DNA from: Chromatiaceae bacterium
Lineage (GTDB): Bacteria > Pseudomonadota > Gammaproteobacteria > Chromatiales > Chromatiaceae
Assembly: GCA_024235255.1 (NCBI GenBank)
Contig: JACKMT010000004.1
Coordinates: 248,001 to 312,000, forward strand
DNA length: 64,000 nucleotides
Direction of reading: 5' to 3'
Numbering within the stretch: the stretch's first letter is position 1; each line of letters opens with the position of its first letter. The notes beneath the pieces were generated by a model, which was not told the DNA's origin, did no database searches, and saw nothing but the letters and a program-made list of their open reading frames with translations. This document shows positions 18,808 to 27,977 of this stretch, piece by piece. Both the position numbers and the translations under genes were made by a program.

Positions 18808-21030
18808 ATGGTCAGTGTAACTTCACATTTCTCCGCCAATGAGCGCATCGACAGCGCCGGGATAAAGGCCTGGTTACAGGCGGTGTCGAAGGAACGTTCG
18901 CAAGCAGAGATCGAGCGGCTGAGCAAGGCGTGCGATATCGGATTGTCCGGTGAGGAGAGTGAAAGCGGGAAGGGCGATCAGGACTCCGCGTTAAAACGGG
19001 CTATTTCTGTTGCTGATATTCTGTTCCGTCTGGGGCTGGATGGAGAGACGCTGGTGGCAGCGGTGCTGCACAATCTCCTGCAACGTGAACAGATCGATCC
19101 GGAGACGCTAGAGCGCAGTTTTGGTCCCGGCGTGGGCCGCATGATGCGCGATATCGCCCGCATCGGCTCTCTCTCTTTAATCAACGATCAGAAACAACCG
19201 GATTCACAGACCAAACATACCGAGTATCTGCGCCGCATGCTGCTCAGCATCGCGGACGACATCCGCGTGGTATTGATCGTACTGGCGGAGCGACTGTATG
19301 AAATGCGCGGGCTGAAGGGGCAGCCACCGGAGGTGCAGCGCATGGTCGCGAAAGAGACGGAGGACGTCTACGCGCCGCTGGCGAACAGGCTGGGTATATG
19401 GCAGATAAAATGGGAACTGGAAGATCTCTGTCTGCGCTACCAACATAACGATGAGTACATGGATATCGCGCGCCGGCTGGACGGGAAGCGGGCAGACCGG
19501 GAGGCGTTCATCGCGGCGGTCATGGACAGGTTGAAACAGGAGTTCGCTCGCTTGGGCATCCAGGCGGCTATCTCCGGGCGACCCAAGCATATCTACTCCA
19601 TCTGGAAGAAGATGAAGCGCAAGGGGTTGAATTTTGACCAGATATTCGACCTGCGTGCATTGCGGGTGCTGGTTGACTCGGTGGCGGAATGCTACACCGT
19701 TCTGGGTGTTATTCACGGTGCCTGGCGCCATATTCCCGGGGAGTTCGATGACTATATCGCAACCCCCAAGGCGAACCTGTACCGCTCCATTCACACCGCA
19801 GTGATCGGTCCCGACGAGAAACCCGTGGAGATACAGATTCGCACCCATGAAATGCACGAGCATGCAGAGCTTGGGGTGGCTGCGCACTGGCGCTACAAGG
19901 AGGCGGGCAAGCAGGATGCCGATTTCGAACGCCGCATCCAGCTGATGCGCAACTGGCTGGACCTGAAAGATGACAGCAGCGTCTCTGAAGATTTTGTCGA
20001 AACGCTCAAATCAGAACTGGAGGCGAAAAATGTCTATGTGTTGACGCCGCATGGACGGGTCATAGAGCTGCCGTTGGGGTCTACCGCGGTGGATTTTGCC
20101 TACGCCATTCATACCGATGTCGGACACCGTTGCCGGGGTGCCCGCGTCGACGGCCGTATCGTCCCGCTGACGCAGCCTCTGGAGAGCGGTAAAACGGTCG
20201 AGATACTGACTGCTAAAGAGGGTGCGCCAAGCCGCGACTGGCTCAGTCCGCATCTCGGTTACACCAAGACCAGCAGAGCACGAAACCGGATCCGCCACTG
20301 GTTCAAGCAGCAGGCGTATGAGGAGCACCTGGATGCCGGCCGGGTCGGGCTCGAACGCGAGGTTGCCCGGCTGGGTGTCTCCAAGCCGGATCTGGAAAAA
20401 GCGGCCAACCGATTTAATTTCAAGAAGCCGGACGACCTGCTGGCTGCCATCGGCCGGGGTGAAATATCGCCGGTTCAGGTGGCCGGCATGGGCGCCGAAC
20501 GCAGGCAGCCGGAAATCGAGGTGGAAACGGATGCGCTGCCCATGCAGCGGCGCCCCAGGAAGCGTGCCGCCAAAGGAAGCGGTGATGTGGTAGTGGAGGG
20601 CGTAGTTGACCTGTTGACCCACATGGCGCGCTGTTGCAAACCCGTGCCCAACGATGACATCGTGGGTTTTATCACGCGTGGACGTGGCGTGAGCGTCCAC
20701 CGCAGCGATTGCGGCACGCTGAAAAATCTGCAGGAACAGGATCGCGCCCGTTTGGTCGAGGTTGCGTGGGCTGAGCAGTTGGCGGAGGCGATTTACCCGG
20801 TTGATATACGGGTGGTGGCGTCGGATCGAAAGGGATTGCTGCGCGACGTCTCGTCGATACTCACCAACGAGGAGGTTGACGTTATAGGTGTAAGCACCCA
20901 GTCGAACAGGAAGACCGACCAGGCCAATATGCGATTCACCGTGGAAGTTGTCAGTATGCGTCAGTTGAGCCGCATTCTGGAAAAAATCTCCCAGCTTCCC
21001 GATGTGCTCGAGGTGCATAGGCTGATTTAG
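18808..21030 (+). CDS. relA: (p)ppGpp synthetase RelA
   Basis: A 740-residue ribosome-associated stringent-response enzyme making (p)ppGpp from ATP and GTP/GDP. The N-terminal HD domain (about 60-190) is degenerate: the hydrolase HDxxED motif is replaced by LHNLLQR, so this is RelA and not SpoT. The synthetase domain (about 240-390) carries EFDDYIATPKANLYRSIHT, the ExDD form typical of monofunctional RelA. TGS (about 405-465, VYVLTPHGRVIELPLGSTAVDFAYAIH), the zinc-binding CC...HRSDC segment (about 612-636) and a C-terminal ACT domain follow. It seems to be its own transcription unit. Confidence 0.95.
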   Translation: MVSVTSHFSANERIDSAGIKAWLQAVSKERSQAEIERLSKACDIGLSGEESESGKGDQDSALKRAISVADILFRLGLDGETLVAAVLHNLLQREQIDPETLERSFGPGVGRMMRDIARIGSLSLINDQKQPDSQTKHTEYLRRMLLSIADDIRVVLIVLAERLYEMRGLKGQPPEVQRMVAKETEDVYAPLANRLGIWQIKWELEDLCLRYQHNDEYMDIARRLDGKRADREAFIAAVMDRLKQEFARLGIQAAISGRPKHIYSIWKKMKRKGLNFDQIFDLRALRVLVDSVAECYTVLGVIHGAWRHIPGEFDDYIATPKANLYRSIHTAVIGPDEKPVEIQIRTHEMHEHAELGVAAHWRYKEAGKQDADFERRIQLMRNWLDLKDDSSVSEDFVETLKSELEAKNVYVLTPHGRVIELPLGSTAVDFAYAIHTDVGHRCRGARVDGRIVPLTQPLESGKTVEILTAKEGAPSRDWLSPHLGYTKTSRARNRIRHWFKQQAYEEHLDAGRVGLEREVARLGVSKPDLEKAANRFNFKKPDDLLAAIGRGEISPVQVAGMGAERRQPEIEVETDALPMQRRPRKRAAKGSGDVVVEGVVDLLTHMARCCKPVPNDDIVGFITRGRGVSVHRSDCGTLKNLQEQDRARLVEVAWAEQLAEAIYPVDIRVVASDRKGLLRDVSSILTNEEVDVIGVSTQSNRKTDQANMRFTVEVVSMRQLSRILEKISQLPDVLEVHRLI

Positions 21031-21047
21031 CGCGGCTAAGGGAGTTA

Positions 21048-21094
21048 GGGAATAGGTCCTAGGTTTTTCTCCCCAGTTCCTAGAACCTAGTCCC
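21048..21094. repeat. Palindromic element between relA and ndk
   Basis: GGGAATAGGTCCTAGG (21048-21063) pairs with CCTAGAACCTAGTCCC (21079-21094): a 16-bp inverted repeat with two mismatches and a 15-base T-rich loop. No T-tract follows, so it looks more like a dispersed palindromic (REP/MITE-like) element than an intrinsic terminator, although it could still protect the relA 3' end. Confidence 0.55.
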
Positions 21095-21265
21095 TGGAAC
21101 CTTTGTTATTATTGCCTGACTCTGTCTACCCACTGTAAACTAAGCCCCCGTTTTACAAATAGAAAACAGTTTCGGTGCTGGCCGGCGGGCGTTTCGCCTG
21201 CTGGTCTTGGCGTGCCGCGGAAGCTGCACATATTTTGTTATTGTTTGAATTCTCTGGAGATTTTT

Positions 21266-21694
21266 ATGGCAATTGAACGCACGTTTTCGATCGTAAAACC
21301 CGATGCAGTGGCCAAGAATGTGATTGGTCAGATCTATAGCCGGTTCGAGCAGGCTGGGCTCAAAATAGTCGCTGCCAAAATGCTGCACCTGACGCGGGAA
21401 CAGGCGGGCGAGTTCTATGCGGTCCACAAAGAGCGCCCCTTCTATAACGACTTGCTCGATTTTATGACCTCCGGTCCGGTGATGGTTCAGGTCCTGGAAG
21501 GTGAGAACGCTATCGCCAGGAACCGCGAGGTGATGGGCGCCACCAATCCGAAAGAGGCGGCGCCGGGAACCATTCGCGCCGATTTTGCCCAGACTGTCGA
21601 TGAAAATGCGGTGCACGGTTCCGATGCACCGGAAACGGCCGCTGTGGAGATTGCTTTCTTCTTTCCCGATGGTGTTTGCAAGCGAACCCGCTGA
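21266..21694 (+). CDS. ndk: Nucleoside diphosphate kinase
   Basis: A 142-residue enzyme that transfers the gamma phosphate from ATP to other NDPs through a phosphohistidine. The ATG at 21266 is preceded by TGGAGA and gives the canonical start MAIERTFSIVKPDAVAKN. The active-site His117 lies in NAVHGSDAPE, and NPKEAAPGTIRADFA is also diagnostic. Full family length. It overlaps the likely rlmN start by 26 bases, and opens the rlmN-pilF-rodZ run. Confidence 0.96.
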   Translation: MAIERTFSIVKPDAVAKNVIGQIYSRFEQAGLKIVAAKMLHLTREQAGEFYAVHKERPFYNDLLDFMTSGPVMVQVLEGENAIARNREVMGATNPKEAAPGTIRADFAQTVDENAVHGSDAPETAAVEIAFFFPDGVCKRTR

Positions 21695-22793
21695 GACCCT
21701 GTTGTCCGCTACTGATAAAATCAACCTGATGAACCTGGACCAGAAGGCCCTGGAGGCCTTCGTTCAGGTTATCGGCGGCAAACCCTTCCATGGCCGCAAC
21801 CTGTTGAAGTGGATACACCGGCTTGGTGTGGTCGATTTCGACGCCATGACCGATCTGTCCAAAAGTTTGCGCGAACGACTCAAACAGGTGGCGGAGATCA
21901 GAGTGCCCGAGGTGGTGTTCGACCAGCCCTCCCGCGATGGCACCCACAAATGGGTGATGCAACTGGAGTGCGGCAACCGGGTGGAGACGGTTTTTATCCC
22001 GGAAACCGGGCGCGGCACGCTGTGCGTCTCATCCCAGGTTGGCTGTTCGCTCAACTGCAGCTTCTGCTCCACCGCGCAGCAGGGGTTCAACCGCAACCTG
22101 AGTGTGGCCGAGATAATCGGTCAGGTATGGGTTGCCGCCCGGCGCATGCAAAAACCGGTCACTAATGTGGTGTTGATGGGCATGGGTGAACCGCTGGCCA
22201 ATTTCGATGCTGTGGTCAGCGCGATGGCTATCATGCAGAATGATCTGGCTTACATGTTGTCGAAATACCGGGTGACCATCAGCACCTCCGGTATTGTACC
22301 GGCGCTGAAGAGACTCCGGGAGGTCAGCGACGTAACGCTCGCCGTCTCGCTGCATGCACCGGACAATGAGCTGCGCGATCAGTTGGTGCCGATCAACCGC
22401 AAGTATCCGCTGGAGCTGTTGTTGCCCGCGTGCCGCGATTTTATCCGTGGCGACAAACGGCGCAAGATCACTTGGGAGTATGTGATGCTGGACGGTGTCA
22501 ACGACAGTGACCGCCAGGCGAAACAACTGATCAGACTGCTGGAGGGAACGCCCTCCAAAGTTAATCTGATTCCCTTCAATCCTTTCCCGGGGAGCAGCTA
22601 CCGTACTTCCAGTCCGGAACGCATTCTGGCTTTTCGGGATCGCCTGATGCGGGCGGGAATCAGGACCATGACACGCAAAACCCGAGGCGACGATATAGAC
22701 GCTGCCTGTGGTCAGCTGGTTGGCCGGGTACAGGACCGCAGTCGACGGGAACTGTCGGTTGTGAGTTCGTTGGTAAGGGAAAACAGACCATGA
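21669..22793 (+). CDS. rlmN: Dual-specificity 23S rRNA/tRNA adenine-C2 methyltransferase RlmN
   Basis: A radical-SAM enzyme that methylates C2 of A2503 in 23S rRNA and A37 in some tRNAs. The 374-residue frame from ATG 21669 gives DKINLMNLDQKALEAF in line with the start of known RlmN; an in-frame ATG at 21729 or TTG at 21702 are alternatives. The iron-sulfur cluster motif is CSLNCSFC, followed by STAQQGFNRNLSVAEIIGQ, and the C-terminal catalytic cysteine is in DDIDAACGQL. The stop overlaps the pilF start in ATGA. Confidence 0.95.
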   Translation: MVFASEPAETLLSATDKINLMNLDQKALEAFVQVIGGKPFHGRNLLKWIHRLGVVDFDAMTDLSKSLRERLKQVAEIRVPEVVFDQPSRDGTHKWVMQLECGNRVETVFIPETGRGTLCVSSQVGCSLNCSFCSTAQQGFNRNLSVAEIIGQVWVAARRMQKPVTNVVLMGMGEPLANFDAVVSAMAIMQNDLAYMLSKYRVTISTSGIVPALKRLREVSDVTLAVSLHAPDNELRDQLVPINRKYPLELLLPACRDFIRGDKRRKITWEYVMLDGVNDSDRQAKQLIRLLEGTPSKVNLIPFNPFPGSSYRTSSPERILAFRDRLMRAGIRTMTRKTRGDDIDAACGQLVGRVQDRSRRELSVVSSLVRENRP

Positions 22794-23599
22794 AAACAGC
22801 CGCTCCTGCCACCGGTGGTCTGGTGCTGCTGTTGGGCATTTTGCTTCTGCTGGGTGGTTGCGCAAGCACGGGTGATCCCCATGCCGACTTTGAGGACAGT
22901 ACCGGTTCGTTGGGAGACAGTGCACAGCCCAATACCGGCGCCGGGGATATTTACGTTAAACTTGCGGTTGCATATTTTCAGAATGGCCAGATGAATGTGG
23001 CTCTGCAGCAGGCCAAGAAGGCGGTCAGAATTGATCCGGGCAGTACCGATGCGCACAACACAATCGCACTGATCTACGCTCGTCTCGGAGAACTTGGGCT
23101 GGCGGACCACCATTTTCGCACCGGCATTGAAGCGGATCCGCGCAATCCAAATATTCACAATGCGTATGGCGCCTTTTTGTGCCAGCAGGGTAGATATGAA
23201 GAGGCCGAACAGGAGTTCGTCAACGCGTTGAAAAACCCACTTTACCAGACGCCTGAACTGGCTTATACCAACGCTGCCGTATGCACCTCCCGGCAGGGTA
23301 GCGAGGCACGGTCGGAAGCTTATCTGCGCAAAGCGCTGCAGACCAATCCGGTATTCGCGCCTGCACTGTTGCAGATGGCCAAGCTGAGTTTGACGCAAGG
23401 AGACTTGGGTAATGCCCGTAACTATCTGCAGCGCTTTGCTGGCGTGGCACCGCACAATGCCGAATCCCTCTGGGTCGGTATTCAGATTGAACGAGCATTG
23501 GGTGACCTGGATCGTGCCGCAAGTTACCTGTTACAACTTAGGAGTGGTTTTCCGGATTCACCGGAAGCGCGACTTGCCAGAGAGCCTGAAGTACGATGA
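22790..23599 (+). CDS. pilF: Type IV pilus biogenesis lipoprotein PilF/PilW (TPR)
   Basis: A 269-residue outer-membrane lipoprotein needed for multimerisation of the PilQ secretin. A lipoprotein signal ends in LLLGGC (Cys near residue 24), followed by at least five TPR-like repeats (VKLAVAYFQNGQMNVALQQA, IALIYARLGELGLADHHF, GAFLCQQGRYEEAEQEFVNA). The position after rlmN and before rodZ is the conserved one for this gene. Start and stop overlap both neighbours in ATGA, so the three genes are tightly coupled. Confidence 0.92.
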   Translation: MKTAAPATGGLVLLLGILLLLGGCASTGDPHADFEDSTGSLGDSAQPNTGAGDIYVKLAVAYFQNGQMNVALQQAKKAVRIDPGSTDAHNTIALIYARLGELGLADHHFRTGIEADPRNPNIHNAYGAFLCQQGRYEEAEQEFVNALKNPLYQTPELAYTNAAVCTSRQGSEARSEAYLRKALQTNPVFAPALLQMAKLSLTQGDLGNARNYLQRFAGVAPHNAESLWVGIQIERALGDLDRAASYLLQLRSGFPDSPEARLAREPEVR

Positions 23600-24600
23600 A
23601 TACAACTGTTAGTGATACCGACGGGGAGAAGCAGTATTCCGATGCGGAAGGTCCCGGCCGTCGGCTGAGAGCACTCCGCGAGTCAGAGAATCTGGCGCTT
23701 TCCCGGGTCTCGGTGCTGCTTCATCTCAGTGAAGAGAAGTTGATGTCACTGGAAGCGGACGATTATGCCAAGCTGCCCGGACCGGTCTTTATTCAGGGCT
23801 ATCTGCGCAATTACGCCAGGCTGCTCGGTGTGCCGGTGGGGCCGGTGTTGAATGCCTATCGCGCTGCCAGTCCGGAGAGTTCCCGGGTGCCCGAAATCAG
23901 AATTACCCAGTTAAGCCATGAGGTGCGCAGCGGTCATGCATTGGTACGCCTGGTGACCTGGGGCATGGTGTTGGGGTTGGTGTTGCTGTCGGTGGTTTGG
24001 TGGCGTGGTTATCTGCAGTGGCCGATGCAACTGTCAGGTAGTCCGGAAAACGAGACAGCCGCGGTGACGGGAACGGAACAGGCGGAGAGTGAGGAGAATG
24101 ACGCTGCTCAGTCGTTTCCTGAAGTAAAAGTGAACGCAGATGGCGAGGTGACGCTGGCGTTGCCGCAAGGTGGCGTAGAAACGCTGGAGGCACCAGAGGA
24201 GACTACTGCCGATGGTGGGGAAGGCGGGGTCGACCGGAGCGGAGCAGAGGTGAATGCTACTGCCGCCGCAGCGGGCAGTATCCAGGCGGTGAAATCGGCG
24301 TCCGCTGAGGGTGCGGAGAGATCCGGCGAACCTGCCGCTGAAACCAGTCAGCAAGTGGTAATTGAGTACAGCGGTAACTCCTGGTCGAAGATAGAGGATG
24401 CCAGCGGTAGCTTCAAACTTGAGGGGTCCAATAATGCAGGTATCCGGCGTGTGCTCGGGGGAGTGCCGCCTTACCGGATGATACTCGGCAACGCTGCGGC
24501 CGTGAAAATCTATGTCAACGGTCAGGTGTTCGATATTTCTCCCTTTATTCGCGGCAATGTGGCCCGCTTCACGCTTGATCCGAAGAGCCAGTCCCAGTGA
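23596..24600 (+). CDS. rodZ: Cell-shape protein RodZ
   Basis: A 334-residue bitopic membrane protein that couples MreB to the elongation machinery. N-terminal helix-turn-helix (about 18-85: GRRLRALRESENLALSRVS, GPVFIQGYLRNYARLLGVPV), one transmembrane helix (about 115-135), an acidic, Ala/Glu-rich periplasmic linker, and the C-terminal DUF4115 beta domain (EYSGNSWSKIEDASG, GGVPPYRMILGNAA). It overlaps pilF by four bases. The usual next gene, ispG, is missing. Confidence 0.93.
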   Translation: MNTTVSDTDGEKQYSDAEGPGRRLRALRESENLALSRVSVLLHLSEEKLMSLEADDYAKLPGPVFIQGYLRNYARLLGVPVGPVLNAYRAASPESSRVPEIRITQLSHEVRSGHALVRLVTWGMVLGLVLLSVVWWRGYLQWPMQLSGSPENETAAVTGTEQAESEENDAAQSFPEVKVNADGEVTLALPQGGVETLEAPEETTADGGEGGVDRSGAEVNATAAAAGSIQAVKSASAEGAERSGEPAAETSQQVVIEYSGNSWSKIEDASGSFKLEGSNNAGIRRVLGGVPPYRMILGNAAAVKIYVNGQVFDISPFIRGNVARFTLDPKSQSQ

Positions 24601-24758
24601 CCTCACTCCATGGCAGTCATGCGGTGTTGCGCCTCCCGAGGCGCAGGCCTGTCTGAATCAGCGCCCTGCCGGCGTCCACCGGAATGTTACAGGCAGGTGT
24701 TTCCGGACAGCCGCCGCATAGCGTCACTCCAGTCAATTTTTTAAAGATAAATAATCAG

Positions 24759-26027
24759 ATGGCAAAAAACATTCAGGCGATTCGTGGCATGCACGATATT
24801 CTGCCAGATCAGAGCGGGCGTTGGCTGTTTCTGGAGGCGCACATCATGGAGGTGCTGGCGCGTTACGGGTACCAGGAGATCCGCACGCCGATCGCTGAAA
24901 TGACCGAACTTTTCAGGCGTTCCATCGGCGATGTCACCGATATTGTGGAAAAGGAGATGTACACGTTCGAGGACCGCAATGGCGACAGTCTGACCCTGCG
25001 GCCGGAAGGAACTGCCGGTTGCGTGCGTGCCGGCATCCAAAACGGCCTGTTTCACAATCAGATCCAACGCCTCTGGTACCGGGGGCCGATGTTCCGGCAC
25101 GAGCGGCCGCAGAAGGGACGCTATCGCCAATTTTACCAAATGGGGGTTGAGGCGTTCGGTCTGGAGGGCCCGGATATCGATCTGGAGATGGTGGCGATCA
25201 CCCGGCGCTTCTGGCAGGCGCTTGGGCTGGAGGGGCTGCAACTGCAGATCAATACGCTGGGGACAGCCGAAGAGCGGGTGCTTTACCGGGAGCGCCTGGT
25301 CGCCTACCTGTCGGACCACAGGAAGATGCTGGATGAAGAGAGTGAACGCCGCCTGCAGACCAATCCGCTGCGCATCCTGGATTCGAAAAATCCGCAGATG
25401 CGCGAGCTGATCGAACAGGCGCCTACGCTGATGGAGTATCTGAACAGAGCGTCGAAAAGTCACTTCGAACTGCTCTGTGCGGGCCTTGAATCTCTGGGGA
25501 TCGAGTATATCGTCAACCCGCGCCTGGTGCGGGGGTTGGATTATTACACCCGGACCGTGTTCGAGTGGGTTACCGACCAGCTGGGTGCTCAGGGAACGGT
25601 ATGCGCCGGCGGCCGCTACGACGGTCTGGTGGAACAGCTGGGCGGGCGTGCCACCCCGGCAGTGGGGTTTGCCATAGGTCTGGAGCGGCTGGTCCTGCTG
25701 TTGGAGCAGCAGCCGGAACTCCCTGCGGTCAGCGCGCCCGATGCCTATCTGGTGATGGTGGGGGAAGCTCCTCAGGCCGCGGGGATTACACTGGCGGAAG
25801 GGCTGCGTGATCGGCTGCCGGCGCTGCGCCTGCTGTGCCACTGCGGCGGCGGCAGTTTCAAGAGTCAGTTCAAAAAAGCCGACCGCAGCGGTGCCCGTTA
25901 TGCGCTGATCCTCGGTGAGGAGGAGTTGAGTCGGGGAGTCATCGGCGTCAAATCGCTGCGCGACGACAGCGCTCAGCAGGAAGTTGCAATTGCTGCGCTC
26001 GCCGAACATTTGCGAACCCGGCTCTGA
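24759..26027 (+). CDS. hisS: Histidyl-tRNA synthetase
   Basis: A 422-residue class II aminoacyl-tRNA synthetase. The ATG at 24759 gives the canonical MAKNIQAIRGMHDILPD. Motif 2 is seen in YRGPMFRHERPQKGRYRQFYQ, the histidine-A motif in LVRGLDYYTRTVFEW, motif 3 in AVGFAIGLERLVLLL, and a C-terminal anticodon-binding domain follows. A 158-base gap separates it from rodZ; that gap holds an 8-bp hairpin (TGCGCCTC/GAGGCGCA, 24628-24645) with no T-tract. Confidence 0.96.
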   Translation: MAKNIQAIRGMHDILPDQSGRWLFLEAHIMEVLARYGYQEIRTPIAEMTELFRRSIGDVTDIVEKEMYTFEDRNGDSLTLRPEGTAGCVRAGIQNGLFHNQIQRLWYRGPMFRHERPQKGRYRQFYQMGVEAFGLEGPDIDLEMVAITRRFWQALGLEGLQLQINTLGTAEERVLYRERLVAYLSDHRKMLDEESERRLQTNPLRILDSKNPQMRELIEQAPTLMEYLNRASKSHFELLCAGLESLGIEYIVNPRLVRGLDYYTRTVFEWVTDQLGAQGTVCAGGRYDGLVEQLGGRATPAVGFAIGLERLVLLLEQQPELPAVSAPDAYLVMVGEAPQAAGITLAEGLRDRLPALRLLCHCGGGSFKSQFKKADRSGARYALILGEEELSRGVIGVKSLRDDSAQQEVAIAALAEHLRTRL

Positions 26028-26110
26028 ACAGCGGATAATGACGGATTCGGACAGCGGGCGGTTGCAAGGCTTGATGTAGTTCCATATCGATCGGAGCGGC
26101 GAGGTAAACC

Positions 26111-26746
26111 ATGGTAAATGTGACACTTTCGGAAGAAGAGCAGGTTGAAGCTCTGAAAAAATGGTGGAAGGAGAATGGCCGCTCGGTGATTGGGGGCATA
26201 ATTCTGGGTCTGAGCGCGGTATTCGGTTGGCGTTATTGGGTCGACCATCAGTCAGAAATTGCGCAGCAGGCATCAGTGCAGCTGGCTGAATTGAATCAGA
26301 CAGTGGCTGATGGCAAAGGGGATCTGGCCAGGGAACAGGCCAAGCAGATCATCGACCAGTTCCAGGGGACGCCGTACGCGATTTTCGCCGCCCTGAATCT
26401 GGCCAAAGTCATGCTGCAGTCGGGCGAGCACGAAGGTGCGATCGCGCAACTCAAATGGGCACTCGACAGCAGTGACGATAACTCCCTGAAGCAGATCATC
26501 AGAGCACGGATGGCGCGTATCATGATGGATGCCGGGCAGCTGGATGAGGCGGAGCAGGTAGTGGCTTCAGCTGCCAGCGATAGTTATCGCGGGGAGTTTG
26601 CGGAACTCAAAGGGGACATAGCGCGCGCGCGGGGCGATAAGTCCGCCGCCAGCGCGGCCTATCGGGAGGCGCTGGAGCATGACGTCGGCAATTCGGTCCT
26701 GGTACAGATGAAACTGGATGATCTGGCGCTGCCGGATAAAAGTTGA
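26111..26746 (+). CDS. yfgM: YfgM family periplasmic TPR protein
   Basis: A 211-residue inner-membrane-anchored protein (YfgM/ancillary SecYEG translocon subunit). The cytosolic start VTLSEEEQVEALKKWWKENG is followed by one transmembrane helix (SVIGGIILGLSAVFGWRYW, about 25-45) and a periplasmic TPR-like domain. In E. coli YfgM contacts SecYEG and PpiD and helps envelope stress control. It is the conserved gene between hisS and bamB. Confidence 0.9.
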   Translation: MVNVTLSEEEQVEALKKWWKENGRSVIGGIILGLSAVFGWRYWVDHQSEIAQQASVQLAELNQTVADGKGDLAREQAKQIIDQFQGTPYAIFAALNLAKVMLQSGEHEGAIAQLKWALDSSDDNSLKQIIRARMARIMMDAGQLDEAEQVVASAASDSYRGEFAELKGDIARARGDKSAASAAYREALEHDVGNSVLVQMKLDDLALPDKS

Positions 26747-26757
26747 GGAATCGGAAA

Positions 26758-27954
26758 ATGGCACGATACCTGTTGCTTTCGCTGGTTACGCTCCTGTTGA
26801 CTGGGTGCGGTTCGATGAATCCTATCAATTGGTTGGCATCGGACGAACCCAGCGACCCGCCTGCTGAATTGACAGAGCTGCAAAACCAGATCGCAATCAG
26901 ACAGCTCTGGAACAGCTCTCTGGGCAGCGGGACAGATCAAAAGCGGATAAAGCTGGTACCTTCCCTGGATTTGGGTCGCCTCTATATCGCTGCGCGTAAA
27001 GGGGAGGTGGCTGCGCTTGACGCCGATACCGGCAAAAAAATCTGGGAATTGGATACCGAGCTGGAAATTTCCGGGGGTCCGGGCGTCGGGGAAGGCCTGG
27101 TACTGATCGGCACCAGCGATGCTGAGTTGGTTGCGCTGGATGCCGAGAGCGGTGCAGAGCGATGGCGTGCCCGGGTCAGCAGCGAAATTCTTTCCGTTCC
27201 CAAAGTAGCTGCCGGCGTGGCCGTGGTCCATACCGTGGATGGCAAGTTGTTTGGTTTCGATGCGCTGGATGGAACACAGCTCTGGATCTACGACCGATCC
27301 GTACCGGTGCTGACGCTGCACGGCAGCAGCTCGCCGGTGATCTCGGGGGATTTGGTTATCTGCGGCTTTGCCAGCGGCAAACTGGTCGGAGTGGACCTGG
27401 CAAGCGGCGGCGTGCGCTGGGAAACCAATCTGTCAGTGCCCAGCGGCCGGTCGGAACTGGAGCGGCTGGTCGATATAGACGGCGATCCGCTGGCAGTGGG
27501 CAATGCAATATTTGTGACCTCATACCAGGGAGACATGGCGGCGGTGGCGAGGGAGAACGGCCAGGTTTACTGGCGTAAAAAACTCTCCTCCTTCGTCGGA
27601 CCGGGTGCCGACTGGAGGGCGCTCTACGTGGCCGATGCGGAGGGCCAGGTGTGGTCGATCCAACCCAACAGCGGTGCCGCCCTGTGGAAAAACGACAAGC
27701 TTCTGAACCGTTGGTTGTCACCGCCGGTGGTGCTGGGCGATTATGTGGTGGTCGGCGATTTCGAAGGATACGTGCACTGGCTTTCGACCAGTGATGGCCG
27801 GCTGGTGGGGCGGGTCCGGGTCGGCGACGATCCAATCAGCAGCGCACCTGTGGTTTACAACGACCGGCTCTACATCTACAGCGACGGTGGCACTCTCGCG
27901 GCCATGACACTGCTGGATAACACTCCCGCCGGCAGCTCGGGAAGCGGCAACTGA
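26758..27954 (+). CDS. bamB: Outer-membrane assembly lipoprotein BamB
   Basis: A 398-residue beta-propeller lipoprotein of the Bam complex. The ATG at 26758 is preferred over an in-frame TTG at 26743. The lipobox is LLTGC, with Cys at residue 15. PQQ-like WD-type blades repeat (LDADTGKKIWELDTELEISG, LDAESGAERWRARVSSEIL, VDLASGGVRWETNL, WSIQPNSGAALWKNDKL). It starts 11 bases after yfgM and is followed by der, the standard order. Confidence 0.94.
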   Translation: MARYLLLSLVTLLLTGCGSMNPINWLASDEPSDPPAELTELQNQIAIRQLWNSSLGSGTDQKRIKLVPSLDLGRLYIAARKGEVAALDADTGKKIWELDTELEISGGPGVGEGLVLIGTSDAELVALDAESGAERWRARVSSEILSVPKVAAGVAVVHTVDGKLFGFDALDGTQLWIYDRSVPVLTLHGSSSPVISGDLVICGFASGKLVGVDLASGGVRWETNLSVPSGRSELERLVDIDGDPLAVGNAIFVTSYQGDMAAVARENGQVYWRKKLSSFVGPGADWRALYVADAEGQVWSIQPNSGAALWKNDKLLNRWLSPPVVLGDYVVVGDFEGYVHWLSTSDGRLVGRVRVGDDPISSAPVVYNDRLYIYSDGGTLAAMTLLDNTPAGSSGSGN

Positions 27955-27977
27955 TTCCGCTTTAGAGGGAGTGCCGC

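Noticed and set aside
24628..24645. Hairpin between rodZ and hisS as a terminator
   Set aside because: The stem is good but no T-tract follows, and the genes around it are usually co-transcribed.
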